From: Macropodus opercularis
Lineage: Eukaryota; Chordata; Actinopteri; Anabantiformes; Osphronemidae
Direction: 5' to 3'
Assembly: GCA_030770545.1 (NCBI GenBank)
Contig: CM061098.1
Location: 9,493,501 to 9,557,500 of the forward strand
DNA length: 64,000 nucleotides
The position numbers and the translations under genes are program-made. The notes beneath the pieces were generated by a model. It did not search any database. It had not been told where the DNA came from and was given only the letters and a program-made list of their open reading frames with translations. Below, piece after piece: positions 12,390-23,557 of this stretch (its first letter is position 1; every line of letters begins with the position of its first letter).

Positions 12390-12594
12390 TGTCTTTGAGC
12401 TATTGTATAAAGATTATACTATATATTGCCTGCAATTATACAGCAGTGACTCAATAAAAAATTGTATTCTTCTGCATGAGCAAAGTTCAAATATTACAAT
12501 ACAAAAAAAAGATACATTAGATGCATAGTCTGTTACTAAGATTAAAATTATTTCAAGCTGGTTGCTCTGTTAGTCATGAAACCACCATCCACAT

Positions 12595-12615
12595 TTCAGC
12601 ACCATGGACAGAACC
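12595..12615 (+). promoter_or_regulatory. RE1/NRSE-like site after v3
   Basis: TTCAGCACC perfect left half, GGACAGAACC right half: 17 of 19 positions, canonical gap. 260 bases past the v3 donor. Confidence 0.65.
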
Positions 12616-12875
12616 GCCCATCATCAAAAACATAACAGAGCTTGTAAGCTTCAAGTGACCAATTATTCTCTGCTTAAAAAGTTATCTATTATGTTATGTT
12701 TTCTATCCCACAAACATGCTCCTTGCGCAGTGTTGCTTTTATAGTCATACAGATTGTGTATTACCATAACAACTGTCAATGAGGTTGACAGCGTCCCATA
12801 TCTGATCACTCTGCGAGAAGTGCAGTACAATCCACCAGTAGAATCGCAAATACATTTGTGATCACATTAACTCAC

Positions 12876-15272
12876 CTTCTCTGTATTAGGTAAAGTCTGA
12901 GTCCTGGTAAAAGTGTCTCCTCCGTTTATACTGATCAACTCCCCGTCCACAGGTGGAAACTGTGCAGGGAAAACCACTACGTCACTCTTTAGCGTGTCTG
13001 AGCTGAAACAGACGTCGTACTGCTGAGTAGCTTTAGAGTAAGACCAGCTCCCGTCAGGGTGGGTGGTGATCATTGGGGCGCTGTACCTGCTGAAACTGCC
13101 GTCTGTCCTGTGACATTTGACAGCGATTAAACTGATGAGGCTGAGCAGGAAGATCACTGACACCGACACAATGGCGATCAGCAGGTACAGGTTGAGGTCA
13201 GAGAAGCTCTCCTCCTTTATGGGCACATGTCTGAACTGAGTCTGGATGTCAGCTGTGCTTTCCACCACCACCACATCAATAGTCACAGTAGCTGACAGGG
13301 AGGGTTCTCCATTATCAGAGACCAGCACCACCAAGGGGTGAGTTTTCAGGTCATTGTCACTCATTCTCCTCTTAGTCCTGATTTCTCCGGTGCTGGTTCC
13401 GATCCTGAAGAGGTTGTTTCCTTTGGGCTCAGACAGGTGATAAGAGAGCAGCGCGTTGTATCCAGAGTCTGCGTCTACAGCCCTGATCTTTGCCACAAAG
13501 TATCCTGCTTCAGCAGAATAGGGGATGCTCTCACTGTTAACGGAGCCGTGCTCAGAATAGGGAGCGAGAATGGAGGGACTGTTGTCGTTCTCATCCAAGA
13601 TGAAAACGTTGACAGTCACGTTGCTGCTGAGCGGAGGAACACCAGAGTCTGTGGCCTGGACTTTAAACTGAAAGGTTTTCAGCTCCTCAAAGTTAAATGA
13701 CTGTAAACTGACTAGATCTCCTGTCTCTGAGTTGATGTTTACAACAGAAGTTATAGGAGGACCTTTTGAATCACCACCCAATGAGTATGTTAATTTAGCA
13801 TTTTCATTTACATCAGGATCAACCGCAGCTATTGTGTAGATACGAGCTCCAATTGGACTGTTTTCTTTTATATAAACATTAATAACAGGTTCTAGAAAAC
13901 TAGGCGGGTTGTCGTTCACATCAGAAACCTGAACAGTGATAACTCTGGTGCTAGATAGAGGTGGCTTTCCTTCATCAGTAGCCAAAATGGTGACATTGTA
14001 AGAAGAGCATTTTTCTCTGTCCAGTGGTCCGTCTACAACTAAGGAGTAATAATTTTTATAGTTTGAATTCAATTTAAATGGCGTAGAACCAATTATTTTA
14101 CAAACTGTGTGTCCGTTTCTTCCTCCGTCTTTATCACTCACAGTCACTAAAGCTACAACACTTCCTGTTTCAGCATCTTCCTTAACAGGGTTCAAGAGTG
14201 ACGTCATCACAATTTCAGGAGCATTGTCGTTCACGTCAACAACCTCCACGAGCAGCTTTCCGTTTGTTCTACGGGGCGACGAACCTCTGTCTGTTGCTTG
14301 AACGTGAATTTCATATGCTGCCTGTTGTTCGTAATCCATTTCAGCCTTCACATGTATCTCGCCAGTCTCCGCGTTTATGAGAAACACGTCTGCAGGGTTG
14401 AAGTTCGCACGCTTCACAAAAGAATAAACTATCATTCCGTTTTCCCCGTCATCTAAGTCAGTGGCATTTAGTTGTATCACCGGAGATCCAGCTGGTGCAT
14501 TTTCATTTACACGTGCCTTGTAAAGGGATTTAGTAAAAATCGGTGAATTATCATTTACATCCAAAACATTTACAATGATCAGTAATGTTCCACTTTTAGG
14601 AGGTTTTCCTCCATCTATTGCTGTCAGTGTAAGTTTAATAACTGGTAGCTTTTCTCGATCTAGAGCTTTTAGCAGTACCAGTTCAGCAGATACACTCTGT
14701 TCACCGCTGGTCTGTACATCCAGCGAGAAATATTCGTTTGGACTCAGCTTATACGTTTTTAGTGAATTGCTGCCTGTATCAGCATCAAGAGCCAAGGGAA
14801 GCAAAAAGTGTTCCCCTGTAGGTGATAATTCAGATATATTAAGTGAATTTGTCTTTTCCTCGAACGATGGCGCATTGTCATTTAAATCAGTAATTACTAC
14901 CTCAATGCGGTGTAATACCATTGGGTTGTTTAGTATGGCTTCTAAGTTCAGCGCGCATTTTATCGTGTTTGGACAAAGCTCTTCACGATCTATTCGCTCA
15001 TTAACATAAAGATCCCCCGTTTTTATATTTGCCCCGAAATATTTCTTACTGTAACCAGACACGATATTCAGGTTCCTTGTTTGCAGGTCTTGAGGGTTAA
15101 CGTTTAAATCCTTAGCGAGGTTCCCCAATACAGTCCCTTTGTCCACCTCCTCTGAGACCGTGTAGGAAATCTGAGCAGCACCCCAGTCACATAAAAACAA
15201 CAGACCCAGCCAAGAGAGCATTTCGTTATTCCTTCCCATTGCTGCGTCCAACGCCGTACGAATCAACTTCAT
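12876..15272 (-). CDS. pcdhg: Protocadherin gamma-type variable exon v3
   Basis: 799 codons from the first ATG; an inner ATG at 15239 (MGRNNEMLSWLG) would give a 22-residue signal peptide ending DWGAA. Mature start AQISYTVSEEV, group A. Cysteine pair C-PNTIK-C; linkers DLNDN, DVNDN, DVNDN, DVNDN and DENDN (about 560-564); helix about 694-718. The exon ends PNTEK with donor GTGAGT. It carries HVPIKEES where most copies read HVPLKEES, a marker shared with v5, v8, v13 and v18 but with neither neighbour. EC4 contains the HTVCKIIGSTPFKL version of the loop. Confidence 0.92.
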
Positions 15273-15391
15273 CCATGAAACTCCGCTCGATCGCTCAACA
15301 TTTATATCCAGCCCGCTCCAGTTCTCTACTGATCATCGCCATTCGCGTTTCTCTCACAAAGCACTCAGTCTGCTGACGCCTCACACGGAAA

Positions 15392-15449
15392 GGAGGAGAC
15401 TGAAAATACCGAGCTCATAAAAAACGTGGTCATTAGCGACCCCACGCGT
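15392..15449 (-). promoter_or_regulatory. v3 promoter module
   Basis: Conserved element 15428-15449 (minus strand ends GGGGTCGCTAATGACC) with CGCT core, CTCCTCC at 15392-15398, and CTTTGTG near 15356. The rest of the 15.3-16.17 kb spacer is AT-rich with nothing recognised; I saw no acceptable RE1-like site after v4. Confidence 0.6.
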
Positions 15450-16175
15450 TACAATTCATATATAAATATACTTTCTAAAATGAATGACAGTCTCTGTATC
15501 TCACGTGGAATCACGGGCCATATAATATATCTTAAAATTAACATATAGACTAAGAAACTATTAAACAGCTTAGTGTGTTTGAAAACGACCCCTAATATAC
15601 AGAAAACAATATTATTTTTCAAAACAATTTATTACTATGAATATGCAATGCAGTAAAAAGAGAAGTTAAAACAAGAATCTCAAATAGGTGGAAAATTGTT
15701 TGCAAAAGAATGGTATTCTGATGGAAGACAGTTCATTTCTCTCAGTGTTACCTTAGAATAAACACCGTAACACGCAGTATAAATTCTGAAGCTCCTTTCA
15801 AATTAAATCAAGGCACAAATCTGACTGACTACAGCAAGAGACATCTCAACTGCTATCACAGACAAATAAAATGATCTCCACTAAATAAATCCAAAAACAA
15901 TTTCAACAGCTAATAACAAATAATAAGAAGGTTTATGCATTGAAACTGTTAGTCTCCTTAAGAAGAGACATTACACAAACACTTGGTTCCACTGATAGAT
16001 GGTGAAAAATGTATATGTTGTACAGCACAAGACCTAGAACTACAGAAAGCTCATACAGCATCTTCTGTGTTGGGACAAACCCAAGAGGAACCACTATGTT
16101 CCAGGAACAGCATCCTGTCAAAGCATTTTGAAATCAGCCATAACCAGGTGGACTGGAGCACTAAACACAACTCAC

Positions 16176-18554
16176 CTCATGTTTATTGGGTAAAGTCTGA
16201 GTCCTGGTAAAAGTGTCTCCTCCGTTTATACTGATCAACTCTCCGTCCACAGGTGGAAACTGTGCAGGGAAAACCACTACGTCACTCTTGAGCGTATCTG
16301 AGCTGAAGCAGACGTCGTACTGCTGAGTAGCTTTAGAGTAAGACCAGCTCCCGTCAGGGTGGGTGGTGATCATTGGGGCGCTGTACCTGCTGAAACTGCC
16401 GTCTGTCCTGTGACATTTGACAGCGATTAAACTGATGAGACTCAGCAGGAAGATCACTGACACTGACACAATGGCGATCAGCAGGTACAGGTTGAGGTCA
16501 GAGAAGCTCTCCTCCTTTAGGGGCACATGTCTGAACTGAGTCTGGATGTCAGCTGTGCTTTCCACCACCACCACATCAATAGTCACAGTAGCTGACAGGG
16601 AGGGTTCTCCATTATCAGAGACCAGCACCACCAAGGGGTGAGTTTTCAGGTCATTGTCACTCATTCTCCTCTTAGTCCTGATTTCTCCGTTGCTGGTTCC
16701 GATCCGGAAGAGGTTGTTTCCTTTGGGCTCAGACAGGTGATAAGAGAGCAGCGCGTTGTATCCAGAGTCTGCGTCTACAGCCCTGATCTTTGCCACAAAG
16801 TATCCTGCTTCAGCAGAATAGGGGATGCTCTCACTGTTAACGGAGCCGTGCTCAGAATAGGGAGCGAGAATGGAGGGACTGTTGTCGTTCTCATCCAGGA
16901 TGAAAACGTTGACAGTCACGTTGCTGCTGAGCGGAGGAACACCAGAGTCTGTGGCCTGGACTTTAAACTGAAACGTCTTCAACTCCTCAAAATTAAACGA
17001 CTGTAAACTGACTATATCTCCTGTCTCTGAGTTGATGTTTACAAATGATGAAACTGGAATATTTCTTTGAGAACTGTCCAACACTGTGTAAGTCATTTTT
17101 GCATTAGCATCAAGATCAGAATCAAAAGCTTGAATTGTATGAATCACGGAGCCTGTTGGACTATTTTCTTTAACATAAATGTTTATCACAGGCTCCATAA
17201 ATCGAGGTGCGTTGTCATTGACGTCTGAGACATGAACAGTAACAACCTTCATAGTGGAAAGTGGTGGATTTCCTTCATCTGTGGCTGTAATAGTGACATT
17301 GTAATCAGACATGTTTTCTCTGTCCAGTGGCCCATCTACTACTAATGAATAGTCATTTTTGTAGTTTGACTGTAGCTTAAAGGGGACAGATCCAAGCACC
17401 TTACAGTGAGTTAAACCATTATTTCCTCCATCATTGTCACTGACAGTAACTAAAGCTACTATTGTCCCCAGTTCTGCGTCCTCTTTGACAGGAGTCATAA
17501 GTGAGGTGACATATATTTCTGGTGCATTGTCATTGACATCAATTATCTCTATGAGTAGTTTAGCATGTGCACTACGAGGGGAATGACCCTGATCAGTTGC
17601 TTGCACTCTGATTTCATAAGCAGGCGTCTCTTCATAATCTAAAGTTGCTTTTACTGTGATTTCTCCGGTTTCTGAATTAAGCTCAAATAGATTTGATGGA
17701 TCGATGTTACCACGTTTGGTTAATGAATACGTGATTTTACTGTTCATACCTTCGTCCAAATCCGTTGCATTTAGCTTAATAACAAGACTACCAGGAGCCG
17801 CATCTTCCTTCACACGCAATTTATAAAGGGTTTTACTGAAAGTCGGTGTATTGTCATTAACGTCAATAACATTAACAATTAACTGCATCGTCCCCGATCT
17901 AGGAGGTTTTCCTCCATCTACAGCCGTCAGGAGAAGTGTAATTACTGGTTGTTTCTCTCGATCCACAGCTTTCTGTAGTACCAATTCAGCAGACACACCG
18001 TGTTCGCCTCCGCTCTGCACATCAAGCGAGAAATGTTCATTTTGACTCAGCTTGTAGGTTTTTACTGCGTTAATTCCTGTGTCCGCATCTTCAGCAACTG
18101 GGAGAAGAAATCTCTCTCCCACTGATAATGACTCTGAGATGTTCAATATATGCGACTGTTCAGTGAAGGAAGGCGAATTATCATTTACATCCAGTACATT
18201 CACTTCGATGCGGTGAACAATCATTGGCTTATTTAAAGTAGCTTGTATCTTTAGAGAGCATTTACTCAGATGCGGGCAAAGCTCCTCTCTGTCTATTCTG
18301 TCATTAATAAAAAGGTTCCCAGTCCGTGAATTCACGTCAAATAATTTCTTACTGTAACTCGAAACAACACGCAGATCTCTGTTCTCCAGTTCCTGTGTAT
18401 TGATGTTTAAATCCTTTGCGATATTTCCCACCACGGTGCCTTTGTTCACTTCCTCGGATATCGAGTACGACAGCTGCGACGCAGACCACTCACAAAGACA
18501 AAGCAGTGTAACTACAACAATCCAGGCGTAATTGTTTTTTCTTCCCAAAAACAT
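16176..18554 (-). CDS. pcdhg: Protocadherin gamma-type variable exon v4
   Basis: 793 codons. The open frame reaches a TTG at 18605, but 18554 is the only ATG that fits; it gives a 26-residue signal peptide (ends CEWSAS) and mature start QLSYSISEEV. Cysteine pair C-PHLSK-C; linkers DVNDN, DVNDN, DVNDN, DVNDN, DENDN (554-558); helix about 688-712. From about residue 290 (GEITVK) onward it is nearly identical to v5 and v6, including EC4 HCKVLGSVPFKLQSNYKNDY. The exon end is unusual: PNKHE with donor GTGAGT, found elsewhere only in v17, 43 kb away. Confidence 0.92.
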
Positions 18555-18708
18555 ATTTGATGGTGTAAAAACACACGTATCTGCAGTAAAGCTATTCCCC
18601 GTCAAATGCAGCGCTTCTTTCTTTTATCCTCCTTCTCCCTCGCCAAAAATCACCGTTGAGTGGTTCGGAAACTAATGGCCGAAGACGATATCATTTACCC
18701 ACACGAGA

Positions 18709-18763
18709 GGTGGAGTCTTAAATACACAGAAAAACATCCACGGTCTCCGGCGACATCATGTGG
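18709..18763 (-). promoter_or_regulatory. v4 promoter module
   Basis: Conserved element 18742-18763 (CCACAT then GATGTCGCCGGAGACC on minus) with CGCC instead of CGCT. The downstream box is imperfect (CTCCACC, 18709-18715). No clear CTTTGT box. Confidence 0.55.
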
Positions 18764-19151
18764 TTAATGGAAGATAAAGACTCATCACAACCTGATCAAA
18801 TGATTTACAGTACAGTGCTTTTTTTCTAAATACGGTGCACGGTCGACTCGTCTTGCAACGTTGGGACAAAAGAAAACCTATTTTTGTATTCATACTTTTC
18901 TAATCACCAGCAAATTTGTGTTTTTAAATATTGTCATTTATACCGAGAGTGCACTGCCGGTGATGGAAGGTCCAATGCATACATGCATATTAAGAGAGGT
19001 AAACGCATAAATATGTTAACTGTGTGTTTAAATATACTGATTTTAAGTTTTCGAACGTACCATCATAATATAAAAACAATATTATACAGTTTACACACTA
19101 GGGTTCATTTCACATTACAAGGGACCGTAAATCACCCGTTTACAGTCTGAC

Positions 19152-19172
19152 TTCAGCACCGCGGAGAGCGTC
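19152..19172 (+). promoter_or_regulatory. RE1/NRSE-like site between v5 and v4
   Basis: TTCAGCACC perfect left half and GGAGAGCGTC right half: 17 of 19 positions, canonical gap. It lies 766 bases past the v5 donor, farther than the other sites, and about 390 bases upstream of the v4 promoter element. Confidence 0.6.
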
Positions 19173-19681
19173 ACTAAATCACTTCTTGTTGATTTGTTCG
19201 AGGTGATTTCAGCAAATCTTGAACATTCTCAGGGTGTCGAGTTTCAAAAAAGGTGTTAGTTAATAACACTATTAGAAAGCCCAACAACGCGCCCTGCATT
19301 TGTAAGTCAATTGAGTTTATCTCTGTATAATTAATTCAGGAATTGCGGTTATGTCAGTTCCTAATGCTTCATCTAGTAATATCAGCATGCTGTAGTGTTG
19401 CTGGCACTTGCTTTGATTTCAGGCATGTATGGACAAGATATATCAGTGTGTGGCACATATGTAAACAACAACTGAAGGCAATTTCATTTAAAACAACACC
19501 TGTTTTCATCAGTAGCAAATTATAGCTATCTGCTCTGTGCTGGTGCACCAGGGAGGACAATCACTCATGCAGTCGTTCAATCAAATAACCTGTATATCTT
19601 ACAATTTAAAAAAAAAAAGAGTATTTCAGCAAATTGACAATTTTATCAAAAGATGGTGAAGAACCTATAATCAGTCCAGGA

Positions 19682-19702
19682 CCTACCACCACAGACAGCT
19701 CC
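19682..19702 (+). promoter_or_regulatory. Degenerate RE1-like site after v5
   Basis: Right half AGACAGCTCC is good but the left half (CCTACCACC) is poor; 13 of 19 positions. Its distance from the v5 donor (236 bases) is typical of the array, so it may be a decayed copy. Confidence 0.25.
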
Positions 19703-19850
19703 TACATTATTTGCTGCATTGGAAATCATTGAAGAAACACTAGAGGTTGCAGGGACAGCACCACACCACAAAACTCAGGAAACCACAACAACCACAACAC
19801 CGCACTAGCTGGATCAGTCTACTCTGTGTGAGCCATTTTTTGAACTTGTA

Positions 19851-19938
19851 TTACTAAGCACATACGACCCTGTAAAATGCATTATATTTGTTTGACAGTA
19901 TTGTAGGTATTACCAAAATTTTAGGAAATTTGGCCTAC
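19851..19938. repeat. Intronic segment duplicated after v5 and v6 (copy 1)
   Basis: Running from a TACTAAGCACATA motif to the v5 donor, this stretch matches 23469-23557 after v6 with few differences (both contain CCCTGTAAAATGCATTATAT and ACCAAAATTTTAGGA). It marks the 3' edge of a tandem duplication that made v5 and v6. Confidence 0.75.
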
Positions 19939-22317
19939 CTTATCTGAATTAGGTAAAGTCTGAGTCCTGGTAAATGTGTCTCCTCCGTTTATACTGATCA
20001 ACTCTCCGTCCACAGGTGGAAACTGTGCTGGGAAAACCACTACGTCACTCTTGAGCGTGTCTGAGCTGAAACAGACGTCGTACTGCTGAGTAGCTTTAGA
20101 GTAAGACCAGCTCCCGTCAGGGTGGGTGGTGATCATTGGGGCGCTGTACCTGCTGAAACTGCCGTCTGTCCTGTGACATTTGACAGCGATTAAACTGATG
20201 AGGCTGAGCAAGAAGATCACTGACACCGACACAATGGCGATCAACAGGTACAGGTTGAGGTCAGAGAAGCTCTCCTCCTTTATGGGCACATGTCTGAACT
20301 GAGTCTGGATGTCAGCTGTGCTTTCCACCACCACCACATCAATAGTCACAGTAGCTGACAGGGAGGGTTCTCCATTATCAGAGACCAGCACCACCAAGGG
20401 GTGAGTTTTCAGGTCATTGTCACTCATTCTCCTCTTAGTCCTGATTTCGCCGTTGCTGGTTCCGATCCTGAAGAGGTTGTTTCCTTTGGGCTCAGACAGG
20501 TGATAAGAGAGCAGCGCGTTGTATCCAGAGTCTGAGTCTACAGCCCTGATCTTTGCCACAAAGTATCCTGCTTCAGCAGAATAGGGGATGCTCTCACTGT
20601 TAACGGAGCCGTGCTCAGAATAGGGAGCGAGAATGGAGGGACTATTGTCGTTCTCATCCAGGATGAAAACGTTGACAGTCACGTTGCTGCTGAGCGGAGG
20701 AACACCAGAGTCTGTGGCCTGGACTTTAAACTGAAAGGTTTTCAGCTCCTCAAAGTTAAACGACTGTAAACTGACTATGTCTCCTGTCTCTGAGTTGATG
20801 TTTACAAATGATGAAACTGGAATATTTCTTTGAGAACTGTCCAACACTGTGTAAGTCATTTTTGCATTAGCATCAAGATCAGAATCAAAAGCTTGAATTA
20901 TATGAGTTACGGAGCCTGTTGGACTATTTTCTTTAACATAAATGTTTATCACAGGCTCCATAAATCGAGGTGCATTGTCATTGACGTCTGAGACATGAAC
21001 AGTAACAACCTTCATACTGGAAAGTGGTGGATTTCCTTCATCTGTGGCTGTAATAGTGACATTGTAATCAGACATGTTTTCTCTGTCCAGTGGCCCATCT
21101 ACTACTAATGAATAGTCATTTTTGTAGTTTGACTGTAGCTTAAAGGGGACAGATCCAAGCACCTTACAGTGAGTTAAACCATTGTTTCCTCCATCATTGT
21201 CACTGACTGTAACTAAAGCTACTATTGTCCCCAGTTCTGCGTCCTCTTTGACAGGAGTCATTAGTGAGGTGACAGATATTTCTGGTGCATTGTCATTGAC
21301 ATCAATTATCTCTATGAGTAGTTTAGCATGTGCACTACGAGGGGAATGACCCTGATCAGTTGCTTGCACTCTGATTTCATAAGCAGGCGTCTCTTCATAA
21401 TCCAAAGTTTCCTTCACTGTGATTTCTCCTGTTTCTGAATTAAGATCAAATATATTTAATGGATCGATGTTACCACGTTTGATGAAGGAATACACGATCT
21501 TACTGTTCATACCTTCGTCCAAATCTGTTGCATTTAGCTTAATAACAAGACTACCAGGAGCCGCATCTTCTTTCACACGTACTTTATAAAGCGATTTGCT
21601 GAAAGTAGGTATGTTATCATTAACGTCGATAACGTTCACAATTATCTGTAATGATCCAGATCTAGATGGTTTTCCTCCATCTACAGCCGTCAATGTAAGC
21701 TTGATCATCGACTGTTTCTCTCGATCTAAAGCTTTCTGCAGCACTAACTCGGCAGACACACCGTGTTCACCTCCGCTCTGCACATCAAGGGAGAAATGTT
21801 CATTTTGACTCAGCTTGTAGGTTTTCACTGCGTTAATTCCTGTGTCTGCATCTTCAGCTACTGGGAGGAGATATCGCTCTCCTGTTAAGGACGATTCGGA
21901 AATATTCAATGAATACGTGCTTTCAATAAAAGCAGGTGAATTGTCGTTAATGTCCAAAACATTAACTTCTATGCGGTGCGCCGTCATCGGGTTATTTAAA
22001 AGAGCTTGTATCTTAAGCGAACATTTTAACACATTCGTACAGAGCTCCTCTCGGTCTATCCTCTCATTAACAAAAAGGTTTCCCGTTCGCAAATTCACGT
22101 CAAAGTATTTCTTATTGTAACTAGATACAATACGCAGATCCCTGGTCTCTAGTTCCTGTACATTGATGTTTAAATCCTTTGCGATGTTCCCAACTACGGT
22201 GCCTTTGTTCACCTCCTCGGATATGGAGTAAGACAACTGCGAGGCAGACCCGTCACAAAGACAAAGAAAAACAATAACGTGAATCCAGATATGTTCCTTT
22301 TGTGCTCGAAAAGACAT
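19939..22317 (-). CDS. pcdhg: Protocadherin gamma-type variable exon v5
   Basis: 793 codons. The frame extends to a TTG at 22335; the ATG at 22317 gives a 26-residue signal peptide (ends CDGSAS). Cysteine pair C-TNVLK-C, linkers DINDN, DVNDN, DVNDN, DVNDN, DENDN (554-558), helix about 688-712. EC3 (VKEDAAPGSLVIKLNATDL) is shared with v4, EC4-EC5 with v4 and v6. Markers: HVPIKEES, and AVDSDSGY in EC6 instead of AVDADSGY, shared with v7 only. Donor GTAGGC after AAG is weaker than the usual GTAAGA because position +4 is G; v6 has the same donor. Confidence 0.92.
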
Positions 22318-22480
22318 AGTTGATGCAGCAAACAAACTGGACCGAAACGATCATGTATCCTCAGTAAAAATAATTCCATCCAATGCGATAGTTTTGAAAC
22401 CGCTCCTTCCTTTCTCTCCACGGCACCTTCCGTGAATGTACTAATGCCTGATGACGACGCTTTTTTTCTCCATGTATAGA

Positions 22481-22543
22481 GGAGGAGTTCTGGACATACA
22501 CACGCATTCGTGTGTACGTATGGTCTCCAGCGACATCACGTGG
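22481..22543 (-). promoter_or_regulatory. v5 promoter module
   Basis: Conserved element 22522-22543 (CCACGT then GATGTCGCTGGAGACC on minus): the clearest CGCT-type copy. CTCCTCC at 22481-22487, 41 bases away. ATG 205 bases from the element. Confidence 0.65.
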
Positions 22544-23007
22544 AGAACGATGGGTTAGAAATTACAACCCAATGCATAAACATAAAATAACTATATTAGG
22601 TTCAGTATGTACGCATAGATGTGGATAGTTGCAGTGTATTCACAATGCGTTCATGGAGAAAAAAAAAACAAAAAACAAAGGACCTACACAATAAAAGGCC
22701 TATATAACGTACAAACTGTGCAAGACTATAACAGACACTACTCGGGCATGAACATATTTACTGTGTCATAAAGAACCAAATTTAAAGACACAACAATTTC
22801 AACAAACAAATAACTTGATATCACAAGTTAGGACAACAATCAGTATTTACTCCATCGGGATTAGCACAAGGTACATACACCAGAGGATACAAAGTCAGGA
22901 GAACTCCAGCACACTTTCAATTCAGGTAAAGCTCATCTTTGATGACAATAGCAAATGACGAAATATTTTGAACATAAGTTAGAGGAAATGTTGACGCAAC
23001 AGCAGAT

Positions 23008-23028
23008 TTCAGCACCATGGAAAGCTAC
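23008..23028 (+). promoter_or_regulatory. RE1/NRSE-like site after v6
   Basis: TTCAGCACC perfect left half, GGAAAGCTAC right half: 16 of 19 positions. 529 bases past the v6 donor; a microsatellite and a dispersed repeat lie between, which may explain the larger distance. Confidence 0.55.
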
Positions 23029-23093
23029 ACTCTTAATGCAGCATTTAAATCATCCTACAGTCGTTTCTAACTTACTAATTGTTGCTACTAATA

Positions 23094-23137
<44 letters not shown>

Positions 23138-23138
23138 A
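23094..23138. repeat. (ATG)n microsatellite, 15 units
   Basis: Uninterrupted trinucleotide repeat of 45 bases in the intron after v6. The frame through it would encode a run of aspartates but belongs to no recognisable gene. Confidence 0.95.
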
Positions 23139-23306
23139 ACTTTAGAACCGCTATTTTAGCACCGGCAATTTCATCTAGATGAAATTTAAAGTTGTATGAC
23201 ATTTCTGCAACAAAATTCATTGTCATACATACACGGTAGCAAGTTTTGTTTTTGTGGTTTTAAGTTGTCATTTATTTACATTCTATTATACTTTTTACTA
23301 TTCTAT

Positions 23307-23432
23307 TCAATTTTAATTTAACTTTATTTATATATCGCCAATTCACAACATCAGTTATCTCAAGGCACTTTACAAGTACGGTTTAAGACCTTACACAACT
23401 AAACTCCAACAAATCCCACATAGAGCAAGCTT
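23307..23432. repeat. Fragment of dispersed fish repeat, class unknown
   Basis: The order TTTATTTATAT, CGCCAATTCACAACA, CAAGGCACTTTACAAG, CCCACATAGAGCAAGC is a pattern I recognise as common in percomorph genomes. I cannot assign a family. It sits between the v6 RE1-like site and the v6 donor and is absent from the matching v5 spacer. Confidence 0.5.
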
Positions 23433-23468
23433 TCAATTGTAGCCTATCGATAAATAGTACATTTACGA

Positions 23469-23557
23469 TTTACTAAGCACATAAGACCCTGTAAAATGCA
23501 TTATATTTGATTGACAGTATTATAGCTATTACCAAAATTTTAGGACGTTTGGCCTAC
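23469..23557. repeat. Intronic segment duplicated after v5 and v6 (copy 2)
   Basis: Counterpart of 19851-19938; see that entry. Homology stops about 88 bases past the donor. Confidence 0.75.

Noticed and set aside
16020..16040. TACAGCACAAGACCTAGAACT-like stretch after v4 as an RE1 site.
   Set aside because: The left half is partial and the right half does not match; score is at chance level.
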